DNA of 64,000 nt from Stenopsyche tienmushanensis (Eukaryota; Arthropoda; Insecta; Trichoptera; Stenopsychidae). The DNA lies in the NCBI GenBank assembly GCA_008973525.1, contig WACJ01000045.1, forward strand, positions 806,001 to 870,000. Reading direction: 5' to 3'. The notes under the pieces are model-generated. The model did not search any database, was not told where the DNA came from, and worked only from the letters and a program-made list of their open reading frames with translations. Positions 53,320-63,860 of this stretch are shown in pieces. Numbering within the stretch: the stretch's first letter is position 1; each line of letters opens with the position of its first letter. The position numbers were made by a program, and so were the translations under genes.

Positions 53320-54607
53320 ACATTTGCTTAACCATCAACATCAAAGAATTCATTCAACAAGAATTCGTTCTGCACTTGAACAGCAGTACAATGCTAATGA
53401 TTTGGATGCATTTGTCGAAGCAAACGAACAAATTTTGCTTGCGGAACAAAAATTGACCTACGATACAATTACAAATGATCTGTTCTTCCTTGATGCGCCT
53501 GGCGGTACTGGAAAAACGTATCTCATCACTTTACTATTGGCTCACATTCGATCTCAAAATAGAATTGCTTTAGCTCTTGCTTCATTAGGTATTGCGGCAA
53601 CATTATTAGATGGTGGACGAACAGCGCATTCGGCATTCAAATTGCCATTAGATATGCATTTATTGGAAGCTCTGACATGTAACATTCCTAAAGTTTCTGA
53701 CATAGCTAAAGTTTTGAAAATTTGCAAGGGGATTATCTGGGACGAATGCAATGCTTGATCGAACTCTTAAAGACTTACGATCAAATGCAAAACCGTTTGG
53801 TGGCGCTCTAATTTTATTATGTGGCGACTTTCGACAACCTCTTCCAGTGATGCTTTCATCGACACCAGCTGATTCTTGCCTCAAAGCATCGCATCTTTGG
53901 AGAGACGTGCGAAAACTGACATTAAAGACAAATATGCGGGTACATTTGTAGCGTGATGCGTCGGCAGCCACATTTTTAAAACGACTATTGAACATTGGTG
54001 AAGGAAAAGTGCATGTTGATGCTCCATCGAACTTTTGCGTTGTTGTGCCATCCATCGATTTACTCATTCAGAAAGTTTTTCCGCAGATTTTTAGTAATTA
54101 TAAAAATCATTATTGGCTTTGCGAACATGCTATTTTGGCAGCAGAAAACAACGACGTCAATACGATCAACCACACAATACAATAACAAATTGCAAATGAT
54201 TCTGTTACCTACAAATCGATTGATAGCGCCATGAATGCAGACCAAGTTACTAACTATCCAATCGAGTTTTTAAATTCGTCAGATCTTCCTGATGTGCCAC
54301 CTTACAAATTGGAACAAGACTCACTATGAAGAAATTGATGCCGAATATCATCGAAACAACTATATATTCTTAATGGAAAGTCGAAAGGAGAAGATGTGCT
54401 CATTCCCACCGACGTGCAATTTGATAAGAGACGACTGCAGCTCCCCGTTGGACTTGCATTCTCAATGACCATCAACAAGGCACTTCAAGTGTGCGGAAGA
54501 ATCTAGAAAATCCACGTTGGACAGCCGAGAAATTTATTTGTATTTGTTAATGACGGAAAAGCCAAAACTATTCTCTACCCTAAAGCACTTAGCAGAACAA
54601 TTAAGTA
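53320..54607 (+). pseudogene. Helitron Pif1-type helicase pseudogene
   Basis: Helitron transposases join a Rep nuclease to a Pif1-family superfamily 1B DNA helicase; here only the helicase part is left. In the first frame (53324-53755): FFLDAPGGTGKTYLITLL (Walker A, Lys in GGTGKT), ASLGIAATLLDGGRTAHSAF and KGIIWDEC (Walker B Asp-Glu). A small deletion and frameshift follow at about 53755. The next frame has LDRTLKDLR and GGALILLCGDFRQPLPV (motif III Gln), then a stop at 53949. Later come NYPIEFLNSSDLPDVPPYKL and LPVGLAFSMTINKALQ (usual form TINKAQGQ) and NLFVFVND. At least two frameshifts and three stops are present; translation cannot give a working enzyme. Confidence 0.9.
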
Positions 54608-54792
54608 AGCAAAATGTATGCTTTTAATATTTTTTTCTTTATATATCATTCAATATCAATAAATGTATTAATTGTCGGAAAAAATATCATTACTTATATC
54701 ATTGCTAATTAAACAAGATAACTCTTTCAGATTTCAAATGGTATTTTTAGAACTATTTCTTCTGTGGCAGCAACGCGCCGGGTACCAGCTAG

Positions 54793-56339
54793 TTATATAT
54801 AAAAATATATTTGAATTGGCTATTTTAATATTGAAAATTGGCGTTCCTATAATTCTTCTCTGAAAAATAAATCCACCACGACATGTAGCACGAGGTTGTG
54901 TCCCAATGATTCAGACTGATATGTTAATCGAATTGAAACTTGTGTAGTTTCCGGGTCGAACATCAACAAAGAACAGAAACACACAGGGTATGCGTGCATG
55001 CTTCTCACATGGATAGCTGTATATGAGCTACTCACGCCCAAATCATATTTTTTACTTGAATTGTATGAACAGACATAGATTAAATGGTCTTTTTTCAAGC
55101 TAAAGTTACGTCATTCTCATCACTCTTAAATGCGGATGAACGGACTGTAAAGTGTTAATTTATGAAAATCGCTACAGAATAAATATTTAATGGCAATTTC
55201 AATTTCTAAATGATAAAATCAATTCGAATGTATCAGTCGAATATTGCATCAACGATACTCAATAACTAGGAAATCAAGCTTGAATATCATAATCATGGAT
55301 ATTCCTAAAAATAAATCATCGGACAGTGTGCATATTGAAAGGGACTCGCTTATTTACTGTTTGATTCCCACGCATTCCCCCAGGACTGCTCCCTTACGCT
55401 TTTCCTCAACGACCGCGTTGAATAATTTCAGTGATAGTGTATCCCCCCTTCTGACCCATTTCTGTCTACTTTTATACTTCGCATTGCAATCTAAAAGATA
55501 CTGAAGACTACCCATAAATATAATCTAGAAACCCTACGTGTCTACTCGGAATACCCCAGTTAGTTAATGGCATAGCGAAAGCCTTATATTTGACCGAATT
55601 AAAGCCGTCGTGAATTAGGCTTCACGATGTGTTAGCTCTCCTCGTTTTGTGTATGTAAATTGCAATAATTAAGGGACGTTGTTGAGTTTCGTCCGTGGGT
55701 TAAAAAGCATCGGAAGAAGGACTATCGGCTTCGTTCCATCATCAGCAGCTCGTGATTTCGAGCCGTCGAACAAAATGGTATTTGACGAAGCGTTTTCAGA
55801 TTTTCATGCTCGAGTGAAACGTCGTCCCGCGGGGCGAAACACTTTCCGTGTGCAGTTTATCCGAGTAATCACGCTTCGTTTCTCTGCTCGGTGCGGTTTA
55901 TGCGATCGGATATAATTCATCGTCGTTTTTAAACTCCTACTGTACAAATTATTTCTTCCGCGACGTTGATTAATATCATTTGACATTATTTTGACGTCCA
56001 GTAATACGCAAACTATGTATAATATTCCTAGTGGATTTCAGGAAAATTTTATCTTACCACAATACAAATTCCAGGGCTTAAAAAGAGATACAATTACCAC
56101 GATGGAAAAATGAAGAATTCTGACACATGTTACTTTAACGATGTATTTTTGAATTAATTTACTTCAAAAATTAACTTATTAACTTTTTTAAAATATATTT
56201 AATGTAGGCAAATATATCGCATATAAGTTAAATTATACAATTTTAACTTGTTTATAACTGCGAATATATATCTTTAACCATTTCAGTAGAGAGTTAATTA
56301 TAAAATGACTTAAACATAGATTCTATATTTATATATCCA
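54793..56339. other. Unassigned, with one CpG-rich block
   Basis: 55660-55920 is GC- and CpG-richer (CGTCGTCCCGCGGGGCG) with a 78-codon frame (55679-55915) of no known motif. The rest is AT-rich. No repeat partner was seen. Confidence 0.4.
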
Positions 56340-56660
56340 CCACTTATCGTTCGTACAAATGCATTTATCTCTTAGGATCACGCATCGTGTATAAAGATTG
56401 TATATCAAAAAATAAAATACTGTTCATAGCACACATTATATGCTAATTTATCGCTATCGCCTAAACATTAACAATACACTTGAAATCGATTAATTTGGGT
56501 TATCATTGTTATTCGATAAATTTAGGTTATTAATCTATACAATCATGAGATGTACACAAGACACTATCTCCGTCTCTGTCTCTCATTAACAATTTCTGAA
56601 CTCATTGTGCAAGACATTTTTTTTGTGAACATGTTTTTAATACTACTTACTGAATTTTAA
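56340..56660 (-). repeat. Family E, minus strand, internally deleted
   Basis: ACGCATCGTGTATAAAGATTG, TTCATAGCACACATTATATG, CGCCTAAACATTAACAATAC, CTCCGTCTCTGTCTCTCATT. Same subtype as 42740-42960, lacking the GTGCTGTAAAGGTACC core. Confidence 0.55.
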
Positions 56661-56821
56661 TACTTTTTACACATATTTTTTTTAAATATGATTCTTTAGG
56701 TGCAATATTTACCAATAAATTTAGCACTTGTTGTTATTCACCGGGAGTGCTAATTCATTAATCTGAATAAACACACTGGACTCAGCAGATTAAGTGATAC
56801 CAATATAAATCAAGCACTGGA

Positions 56822-58110
56822 CGAGAGTCATCCAGAAAGTAAGGTTACAACATTTACGGGACGCTTCACAAATATATTCAACCATTTTTAATGTAATTAC
56901 CGTCGAGATTGAGACATTTCGGTAGGCGGGGCACCGACTTTTATATGTCAGCATCATAGATCTTATCGCCAGCTTTTTTAGATTCTGAAGTGCAAGTCTC
57001 ACCCAAGTCCACCCAAGTCTCATTTCCCGTCATAATACAGTCCAAAAAAGTTTCTCCCTCATGCCTCGAGTGGGTGTTTCACTCTACGGTGCCTACTCAT
57101 AAAACCCCAGGCGGGACCAACTCTACGCCCGTGGGTAATAGTTTAACTCTTGGGCTAATGATGTGGAGTAGAGGTGGCGAAAGCAGCCTCGTCGATTTGC
57201 TCATCAAACGCTGCTGGGATAACCCAGCTAACATGACCGGGTCAACATCGGGTGAGCAGCTTGCTCTGTACTTCGTACCCGTAAAGTGGAATGTGGAACT
57301 GCCGATTACATAATGCCTATGACTAAACTATCATCTGACTCTGAGCCTATCGAATGGATAGGCAATGACGGAAAGTGAGGAAAAATGCATGACCTGCGGG
57401 GATTTTGCCTCCGAGGTGGTTTTTAGTGAATATACAGCGCAAGAATCACACACTACTGTGCAGTGTGTATAAAACATTTTCTCCTCCTTGCAAAAATATG
57501 GTACTACAAATAACCGAACCAGTATCGTAGGGACGAAAGAACCCCTGCAATCCATCATTTGCTGCAGCTCCCTTCAAACTGAGGTTAGTAGTAGTTCGCA
57601 TAACCTCTTCCTAACCCCTCCATCGCACCTTTATGTATACGTAATCTGACACCGGTCTTCTTGCGGAAACCTTGTCTCCTTTTTGAAAGCGCGGAGTAAA
57701 AGGGTGAGAGGGTGGGCGCCTGGAATTTCTATTCGTAGTATTTCTCGAGGATCAAAGAGCGACGTAAGACTGTGAGAAGAAAATACGATGGACTCCGATT
57801 AAAGAGTCCGATTATACCATTAAGTCTGTCCGATCTCAACTTCTCCCTCCTGTTTAAAATGATCCATAAATTCAATTACGACGGTCACACGATTTTGACG
57901 ATGCTCCGGTGTGAGCATCACTATTGTAAATTTCCATGAGCTTCCGATAGATATTCGCCACTGTATTGTTCCGCAAAGTCAAAAAACGGATGACCGCGCG
58001 GATCTTGCACGGGCGGAAGATGATAGAAGCGCGCGACGATCTATCCATTGGAAGAATTTACTTGTGACTGAACAAAATGGCCGACAAACACAAGCGATCG
58101 TTATGATCCT
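56822..58110 (-). pseudogene. Ma3 mariner element, minus strand, split by family C
   Basis: The 3' terminal repeat is CGAGAGTCATCCAGAAAGTA at 56822. On the minus strand 57060-56880 reads TGNETWVDLGETCTSESKKA (first catalytic block, with the GDE Asp changed to Asn) and then RLPKCLNLDGNYIKNG, the C-terminus, so the rest of the catalytic domain was deleted. The N-terminal part lies at 58100-57850: CAGTCACAAGTAAATTCTTC as at 35220, and KLMEIYNSDA as in KLMEVYDSDG. Family C (57060-57720) separates the two halves. The 5' terminal repeat is missing. Confidence 0.65.
57060..57720 (-). repeat. Family C, minus strand, inside Ma3
   Basis: GTGGGTGTTTCACTCTACGG, CATAAAACCCCAGGCGGGAC, GGGCTAATGATGTGGAGTAG, CGCTGCTGGGATAACCCAGC, GTAAAGTGGAATGTGGAAC, CTTCAAACTGAGGTTAGTAG and AGCGCGGAGTAAAAGGGTG, in inverse family order. 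The GGGTTACCCCGGACTAGCC end is not present. Confidence 0.6.
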
Positions 58111-58767
58111 CCCTACACGCCATGTGCACTAACTTCAATACAAAAATACGCTTTAACAAAATGATGTATATTGATAGGTATATCTTATTAAAATACAATT
58201 TCAATCAATTCACCAGCGATCGATTGATATTACTCTCTTCTATTGTGTCCGATATGACGCTACAAGGAGACTCAAATTAATATGGCAGAACATTTTGATT
58301 AAAATCACTTGTGCATTGAGCGTTTCTGCGTTCGATGTTATTGAGATCTTTCAATTAGCAGTCCGATACGACCTTCTTCAGTATCGAGGCTTAAAAATTG
58401 AGCTCAGATTCGAATCGATTTGACTGTATACATTACGTCCTGCATCAGTTTTCTGTTTGACCTATTTTATAGCGATAATCCAAGAAGCGCGCTCAATCAT
58501 AGACGACCTATCAAATGCTGTAGATAGCTTGCCAAGCGATGCGATTCCATTTAAATTCACATTTTAAAATATATAACAGCTTCATGCAGACGGCTAGCCA
58601 AGATTTTTTTTAAATCGCCTCTGTTTGTGGCGATTTTTATGCATTTTTTGCAATGTTTTGGTATAGTGGGTTGGTTCTGGGCTTCGGGAAGAACCTCAAA
58701 AATCCATAACAATTGGCTTACATCGCTTATTGAAACATGTCCACGCTAAACTGCCGCTAAAACATAT
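58111..58767. other. Unassigned
   Basis: Nothing recognised. Confidence 0.45.
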
Positions 58768-58850
58768 GAGGGTAATCCCAAAAGTATCCGATCTATAAAT
58801 ATATAAATGACGGTTGTTGTTTGAAAAAAAATCGTGTTCACTTTGTTAAT
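58768..58850 (+). repeat. Terminal-repeat-like block CCCAAAAGTATCCGA
   Basis: GGGTAATCCCAAAAGTATCC followed by GACGGTTGTTGTTTG resembles 25790, 35393 and 36650. No partner end was found. Confidence 0.35.
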
Positions 58851-58911
58851 AAGTGCATGTGACTGACACGTAAAAGGCGCCGCAAATGAAGTGGACGCTA
58901 TAAGAGGGTCC
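58851..58911 (-). mobile_element. Family P, one end
   Basis: CACGTAAAAGGCGCCGCAAAT and GAAGTGGACGCTATAAGAGG, then GTCCA. Only the right end is present. Confidence 0.5.
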
Positions 58912-59548
58912 ATTTAAAAAATACATATTTTTAATTTCATCATATATATGCAAATAAACACAAAAATTATTCATCCTCTGAAAAATGAAGATTACGTAAT
59001 TCCGACAGCAAACATGGCATTAATCGAATTTGAAGCCAAGAAAATCAGTCTTTGCTCTATTATAATTGCGCATACAAACGAAATTATACGGAAGACAAAT
59101 ATGAATTTGTTAAGAGACAGGGTGAAGTTGTTTGGGATGCGCTGAAAAGAGTTTTAAGCAGAGAGTGGCACTTGTGAAGCTCCAGAATCGGTCTCTTGCA
59201 GACAAATAAAGGGCGCACGCGTGCCCCCTTGAGGCACATTTGTGTGCACATATATATATTTAATTTCACGCCCTTTTAAATGAACAAACGTGAAGAAGAG
59301 AACTCGCAAATTATCATAAAGCAGATGGCGCAAATTTTTTACAGCGATTTCCCCGTAGCACCTATTTCCTAGATAAAGAGCGTGTGAGAAATCATATTTT
59401 CTTTTTGACGGGAGAAAAACTAACAGGGAAAACCGAGACTGGCTCATTTCCATTTTAATGAGACTGAGAGGGAAGCTCGTGATTGGGATGTCGATAGAAA
59501 CGTGTGTAGATTTTCTTATTTATTATTTTCTTTTGTCTACACCCTATC
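58912..59548. other. Unassigned
   Basis: The 99-codon minus frame at 59154-59453 has no known motif. No repeat partner was seen. Confidence 0.4.
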
Positions 59549-60030
59549 CTTCTTATTGTTTTCAATAAAAGCTGTGTGCGTTTGTCCATTCCCACATATA
59601 TATATATAATATTTATTTATCCCAAATGTGTTACTGTAATTCCACAAATACATCAAATTTACCTCTATTGATTATTTAGCCCAATGAATCCGCCGGTATC
59701 CATCTCGGCCATCCTAACTCTTTTGCGACACGTGTTATCAAAACGGCTGCGCCATTAACGACCCACCGATTCTGACACCAATGAAGCGTAAAAGCCGCGC
59801 TCGCACGCGGGTCCGCCCTACTTTCGGGTCGTTGTCTCGCCAGAGGGATTGGATGGAAGTGGAGGGGTTTCACGACTCCCATTAATGCACGTCATCATCA
59901 AATTGACAACAGTGCACGCACAAGATGCAATCAGTGTCGTTCCTTCAAACACAATATGTCCGCCACAGAAGATGATTAAATTGACACATTGCGCCTAAAG
60001 AAAGACGAAAGATATCGCTATTAATCTGTC
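59549..60030 (-). mobile_element. LTR composite unit, second copy of the 33 kb unit
   Basis: Aligns with 33156-33610 from CCTATCCTTCTTATTG through TAAAAGCTGTGTGCGTTTGTC and AACGACCCACCGATTCTGAC to CCTTCAAACACAATATGTCC. It lacks 31 bp present at 33353-33383, joining at TTATC-AAAACGG. 59965-60030 adds the 5' part of a minus-strand A. The shared unit includes a diverged A end at 59810-59930. Confidence 0.55.
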
Positions 60031-60235
60031 TAAATATAAAATCTTAAAGCCCGGCTTAACCATAGGAAATGTTCTTATCAGTATGCTGGACAAATTGTTC
60101 ATCCTATTGTACCGGGAAGGAAATCCTAGAAAAATTGAAAGCCTAACAATTTCGGATTTTCTATTTTCAAGAAGAGATTTCTGCAAAGGACTAGTGATAC
60201 TTGAATGATTACGCCACTCCCGATCTCCCATGAGG

Positions 60236-60590
60236 TGTTATCACATCAGCGGCGAATTAATCTGAGCAGATTTAATTTGCCAGATTAATGGCGATATCTT
60301 TCGTCTCTCTTCAGGTGCAATGTGTTATTTTAACAGCGCCATCTCTTGTGGCCCTACGGAGACATTGCACCTGCATACCGATGGATCACTTCTTGCGCGT
60401 GCACCGTTGCCGGTTGGGTAGTGACGCGCAGGAGGCGGGAGTCAGGAAAGTCGTCGGTTAGCCTTGGCGGCGGGAAGATGTCCTTCTTGCAGCCAAATCT
60501 CTCTCCCGTGTAGAATAAATAGCTATTTAGAGAAGAGAGTCTTTATATTCAACGCCCGACTATTCCCATCCTTTCGTCCAGCAATATCAC
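60236..60590 (+). mobile_element. Family A LTR-like repeat, full-length reference copy
   Basis: TGTTATCACATCAGCGGCG, AATCTGAGCAGATTTAATTT, TATTTTAACAGCGCCATCTC, TGTGGCCCTACGGAGACATT, GTGACGCGCAGGAGGCGGGA, GGCGGCGGGAAGATGTCC, GTAGAATAAATAGC, TCGTCCAGCAATA. It starts TG and ends CAATA, near TG...CA. The sequence after it (TCACGGGCCGATAG) resembles what follows the 33.9 kb copy (TGACGGCCCGATAT). Confidence 0.6.
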
Positions 60591-61060
60591 GGGCCGATAG
60601 AAAAACAAATGATTGCCAAAGCAAATGCCGGGATTTTGCGATGCAACAGAAGAGATTAAGCCGAGAAGAAAATGCACCCAGTAGGAGTACGAGTATGAAA
60701 AAGTCGTTGAGCAGACCTGGACAAAGAAGGACCTCTTCGGACAACGGAGTGGACTACCAGAACCCAACGAAGAAAGATCTTCTCGAAGGATCAGCTCTTC
60801 GACTCCATTCCCGAAAGAGGAAGATCTCCGCGGGGGGAGGAAGTTTTTGACTTCTGGACCTCTAAGAAGAAGGTTCTTCGAGAAGACGGTAAACTTTGAG
60901 TTCGAGAAGACGCTCCAATATGGCAATTACCCTCGGGTATCATCACCCGCCTGCTCCGTATCACACACGTTCGCTTGTTTGTCATTAGTTCTCCTATTTG
61001 TATGGATTAATTGAATAAATACACTGGGCAGATTGTTCGACGTTTTATTGATCACCTGCA
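60591..61060 (+). other. Possible LTR-retroelement sequence between A and W
   Basis: A 128-codon frame (60464-60850) starts inside A and runs into AG-rich sequence; a 125-codon frame lies opposite. Neither has a gag motif I recognise. GGATTAATTGAATAAATACAC near 61005 gives an AATAAA signal just before family W. Likely leader or U3 of a retroelement, but unproven. Confidence 0.3.
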
Positions 61061-61205
61061 GCGTCTTGCTCATTTTGAACTCTATCACCGAACGAATTAA
61101 ATCATAAGTGTATTCCGTCGTTCAACGCAGCCGATTCGCGGACCGGGACCATTGTTGTAGATTGCGCGGCGATCGATCTAGCAATCGACTACGCATCATG
61201 CCAAG
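61061..61205 (+). repeat. Family W, LTR-like piece, second copy
   Basis: GATCACCTGCAGCGTCTTGC, AAATCATAAGTGTATTCCG, TCGTTCAACGCAGCCGATTC, CCGGGACCATTG, GCGATCGATC. Pairs with 1-135 at the other end of the window in the same direction. Confidence 0.45.
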
Positions 61206-61589
61206 ATGCTCTCAATATCCGATATTACTACACTATCTTGATTGAAAAACACGTGGGAAGGAATGGAAAATCCCCATATTAAAATTATACTAAAAAAACA
61301 ATAAAGTTGCATGCATTCGCATATGTCAAAAACATCTGGATCCTAAAACAGATTTCAATAATGTTGTGGCCAGAATCTAAAAATTGTTATTATACAATAA
61401 TAAACGTCGTAAAATATAGCGGTTACTCAAAGAATAAATACAATAAATAATCTCGAAACCCGGTTTAATCGTAAAAATATGTATGGTTTTAGATCACCCC
61501 ATATAAAATATGAATAAGAATTTAGACACGTTGCTTAAGCAAATTTTTAATATTAAATTTGATTAAAGTAACTTTTGATTAACACAGTT
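61206..61589. other. Unassigned AT-rich stretch
   Basis: Nothing recognised. Confidence 0.5.
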
Positions 61590-61645
61590 AGATCGCCATG
61601 CTTCACTGTATTGAACGCTTTTTCGCTGTCAATAAAACATGCATT
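61590..61645 (-). pseudogene. LINE reverse transcriptase fragment (motif A)
   Basis: The minus frame reads ACFIDSEKAFNTVKHGDL. FIDxEKAFDxVKH is RT motif A of non-LTR retrotransposons; the first Asp is kept and KAFD is KAFN. It differs from the fragment at 8730-8835 (VRH against VKH), so it is a second LINE lineage. No further RT blocks were readable around it. Confidence 0.55.
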
Positions 61646-62689
61646 GACTATCGATAAAGCACTTAATATTGAAAATTTGGCTGGATGTGTTTAACAATAT
61701 TTTACTAAAATAGTTTCCAATAAATTATCCTGTCGGTATTACATTGTTATCGCTCAATAATTTTAGTATTTATTTTAAGACGAAGCGACTAAATTTTAGC
61801 AATTTTCCGAGTTCCAATTCAATAAGACCCAACATCCACGTCCGCATTCATAATGTACCATCTCCTTCTCACGTATTCTGCGGTTGCAAACAAAAGAGAT
61901 CGAACTTCAAGAGCTCTTTGTGAGGCGCACAGTGAATGGTCGTCTTAATAAATTGGAGAACATAAATAAATAGATCAATAAATTTAATTCATTTCCGTTA
62001 TTTCGGCACACAAATAGAAATATCGTAAAAATGAATTATTAATGAGTAGCAATGTTTCGCGATAAAAGCTCTCAAATGAAAATTTAGCTAGGGATTTTCC
62101 ACGCTAGTTGTAAAAGCGCATAAACTCTGTGAGCTTTCGGAATTCTTTGATGTGTCATAAAATTTTGCATAGCACAGATTCGCACGACGAACGACTGAAC
62201 GCTTTTATTCTTCACCCAAAAGCAATTTAATTCGCAAGGACGATGATTCCACCTTTAGTCTTCATTTTAGAGCCCATTTTGACTGAAATATTTTTTCTCT
62301 TAAATTACACAGTGATCACGGCTACGGACCTTTTAATTTCGGGCAGTTTTGCGAGAGTAAAATTCGTCGTTAATTCCAATGGCAAAATTCCAAGTTATCT
62401 GGAAATTTTACATAGTGCTCGCCAAAACACATAAAATCCACTACAAACGTTACAAACAACATTTAGAATGCGAAAAAAAACCGGCTTTTTATTGGGTCGT
62501 GAATTTTGATAAATATGTACGTACTTGTGGTGTAACCGAAACTATCTTCTTCCTCGGGATCGGCTTCCTTTTCTTCTTTTGTTCTTTTAACATTTCCGGC
62601 ACTCGCTCTGTCAATCTAGAATTTTAAAAAAATGATGTAGTTAATATGCTGGCATTATGGTAGACCTAATTATAAAATTTCATTGGAAG
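61646..62689. other. Unassigned
   Basis: Frames of 63 and 82 codons (62243-62627) show no motif. Possibly degraded LINE sequence next to the RT motif. Confidence 0.4.
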
Positions 62690-62940
62690 TCGGTGTCGTA
62701 TAAATTATACGATTCTGATACCAGTGGAGCGGGGGCGTTCATGGAGGCAGAATTCCCAGGCTGCTCCTTACACCCACGTATTTGCCAAGATGGTCATGTT
62801 TGCATGCAGGTTCGTTCTTTTGGGTCATAAGGGAGCTGAGATACTCTTGCCGTGACTTAATTCTTTATTGGTGACGGGAGAGAGGGATCTCTCCACGGGA
62901 AGAATGTGTTACCGCAGCCTAGGCTATCTGACCACACTTA
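62690..62940 (-). mobile_element. Family A-like LTR repeat, divergent
   Basis: TTCTTTATTGGTGACGGGAG, GAGGGATCTCTCCACGGGAA and CCGCAGCCTAGGCTATCTGA follow the A centre on the minus strand. GATTCTGATACCAGTGGAGCG at 62711 resembles the unit at 33134 and 59768. Several large differences suggest a subfamily. Confidence 0.4.
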
Positions 62941-62944
62941 CGAC

Positions 62945-63765
62945 TCCTACGATGCACACCCATGAAATCTCGGTTGAACCACTGGGATAATTATGTGGAG
63001 TAGAGGTACACAGAAAGTAGCTTCGTTGTTTTGCTCATCAAAAAACGCTGGGGTAACCCAAGCTAGCATGAGTTAGGTAAGCAGCACATAGTGATCTGCG
63101 CGTAAAAAAGAAACAAATAAATCCAGTGGTATCAGATCTGGAAACCATTCGAACTACAGAATAGGATACGTCCCAGGAAAAAAATGCAGTGGTGTCAGGT
63201 TGGTTGGTTTCCGGGTGGGTATTAGACTCCACGATGCTCACTCGTTGAAACCGGGAGGGGGGGGGCAATCCCACGCATGTGGATATTGGTTGAACCCTTA
63301 GGTACATGGAGTATAGGCTAGCGTAAGTTGTCTCGGCGTGTGGCTCATTAAACCCTGCTAGGGAAGCCCAGCTAACATGATACAGAGCTCACCCTGTGTT
63401 GCATATCCGTAAAGTGGAATGTGGAACTGCTGATTAAAGAAGTTGGTGTTGTCTGTGTCAATGGCATCACCACTGTCCTCGACAGCCTAGTGTACACAGG
63501 GGAGTATCATGAAGAAGGGGTAGCCCTTGTAATCCGTTATCTGTTTTGGAGGGCACGGAGCAAAAGGGGTGGACGCCTAGATGCTCTGCGCATAGCATTT
63601 TCCGTGGGGTTAAAGATCAGTGGAAAGTTCTCAATGTGTGGTTAGTCCGGGGTAACCCGAAACAGGACATACAGCAGCGCCGGCAATAGAGTCGACATTA
63701 TAGACCCTCCATGCCCGTTAGCCGCTGTCTGTCATATCGTTATTTCAGAGGCAATATATCCCTAC
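62945..63765 (-). repeat. Family C, one partial and one full copy, minus strand
   Basis: Partial copy at 62945-63110 (ATTATGTGGAGTAGAGGTAC, GGTAACCCAAGCTAGCATGA). Full copy at 63205-63765 (GGTGGGTATTAGACTCCACG, TAAAGTGGAATGTGGAACTG, GGACGCCTAGATGC, TTAGTCCGGGGTAACCCGAA, CAGCAGCGCCGGC, TTAGCCGCTGTCTGTC). They are separated by a DDE remnant. The 74-codon frame at 63421-63645 lies inside C but has no domain. Confidence 0.6.
63110..63205 (-). pseudogene. DDE transposase remnant between two C copies
   Basis: The minus frame reads TNLTPLHFFPGTYPIL-stop-FEWFPDLIPLDLFVS. Two SPDLTPLDFF-type blocks follow each other, exactly as at 24980-25085. About 95 bp. Confidence 0.5.
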
Positions 63766-63779
63766 ACTATAGAAGACAT

Positions 63780-63860
63780 CGCTGTTAAATTGATAGATTG
63801 CGTCTAAAAAGAGACGGAAGATGCCACTGATGATATTTCGCCCGCGCTACACTTCCATTG
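63780..63860 (-). mobile_element. Family A, 5' fragment
   Basis: GACATCGCTGTTAAATTGATAG, GCGTCTAAAAAGAGACGGAAG, ATATTTCGCCCGCGCTACAC are the inverse of the A 5' part at 51483. The rest is absent. Confidence 0.45.

Larger units (their letters stand above)
52532..54792 (+). mobile_element. Helitron, 2261 bp, decayed but with both ends
   Basis: The 5' end is TCTAATATATAAAAATAAGT preceded by A. The 3' end is GCGCCGGGTACCAGCTAG followed by T. This is the TC...CTAG form inserted between A and T that defines Helitrons. A helicase pseudogene fills 53320-54607. No Rep (HUH nuclease) motif was seen; the 800 bp before the helicase are AT-rich, so the Rep part was lost. The first 150 bp share GTTCATCGGATTGAGACAAA-type sequence with the H repeats, which links those repeats to Helitrons. 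A clean GC hairpin before CTAG could not be drawn with confidence. Confidence 0.88.

Noticed and set aside
59154..59453. 99-codon minus-strand open frame
   Set aside because: No motif and overlapping shorter frame in another phase. No evidence of a gene.
60464..60850. 128-codon open frame
   Set aside because: Starts inside the A repeat centre, so the first third is LTR sequence. The rest has no gag or other motif.
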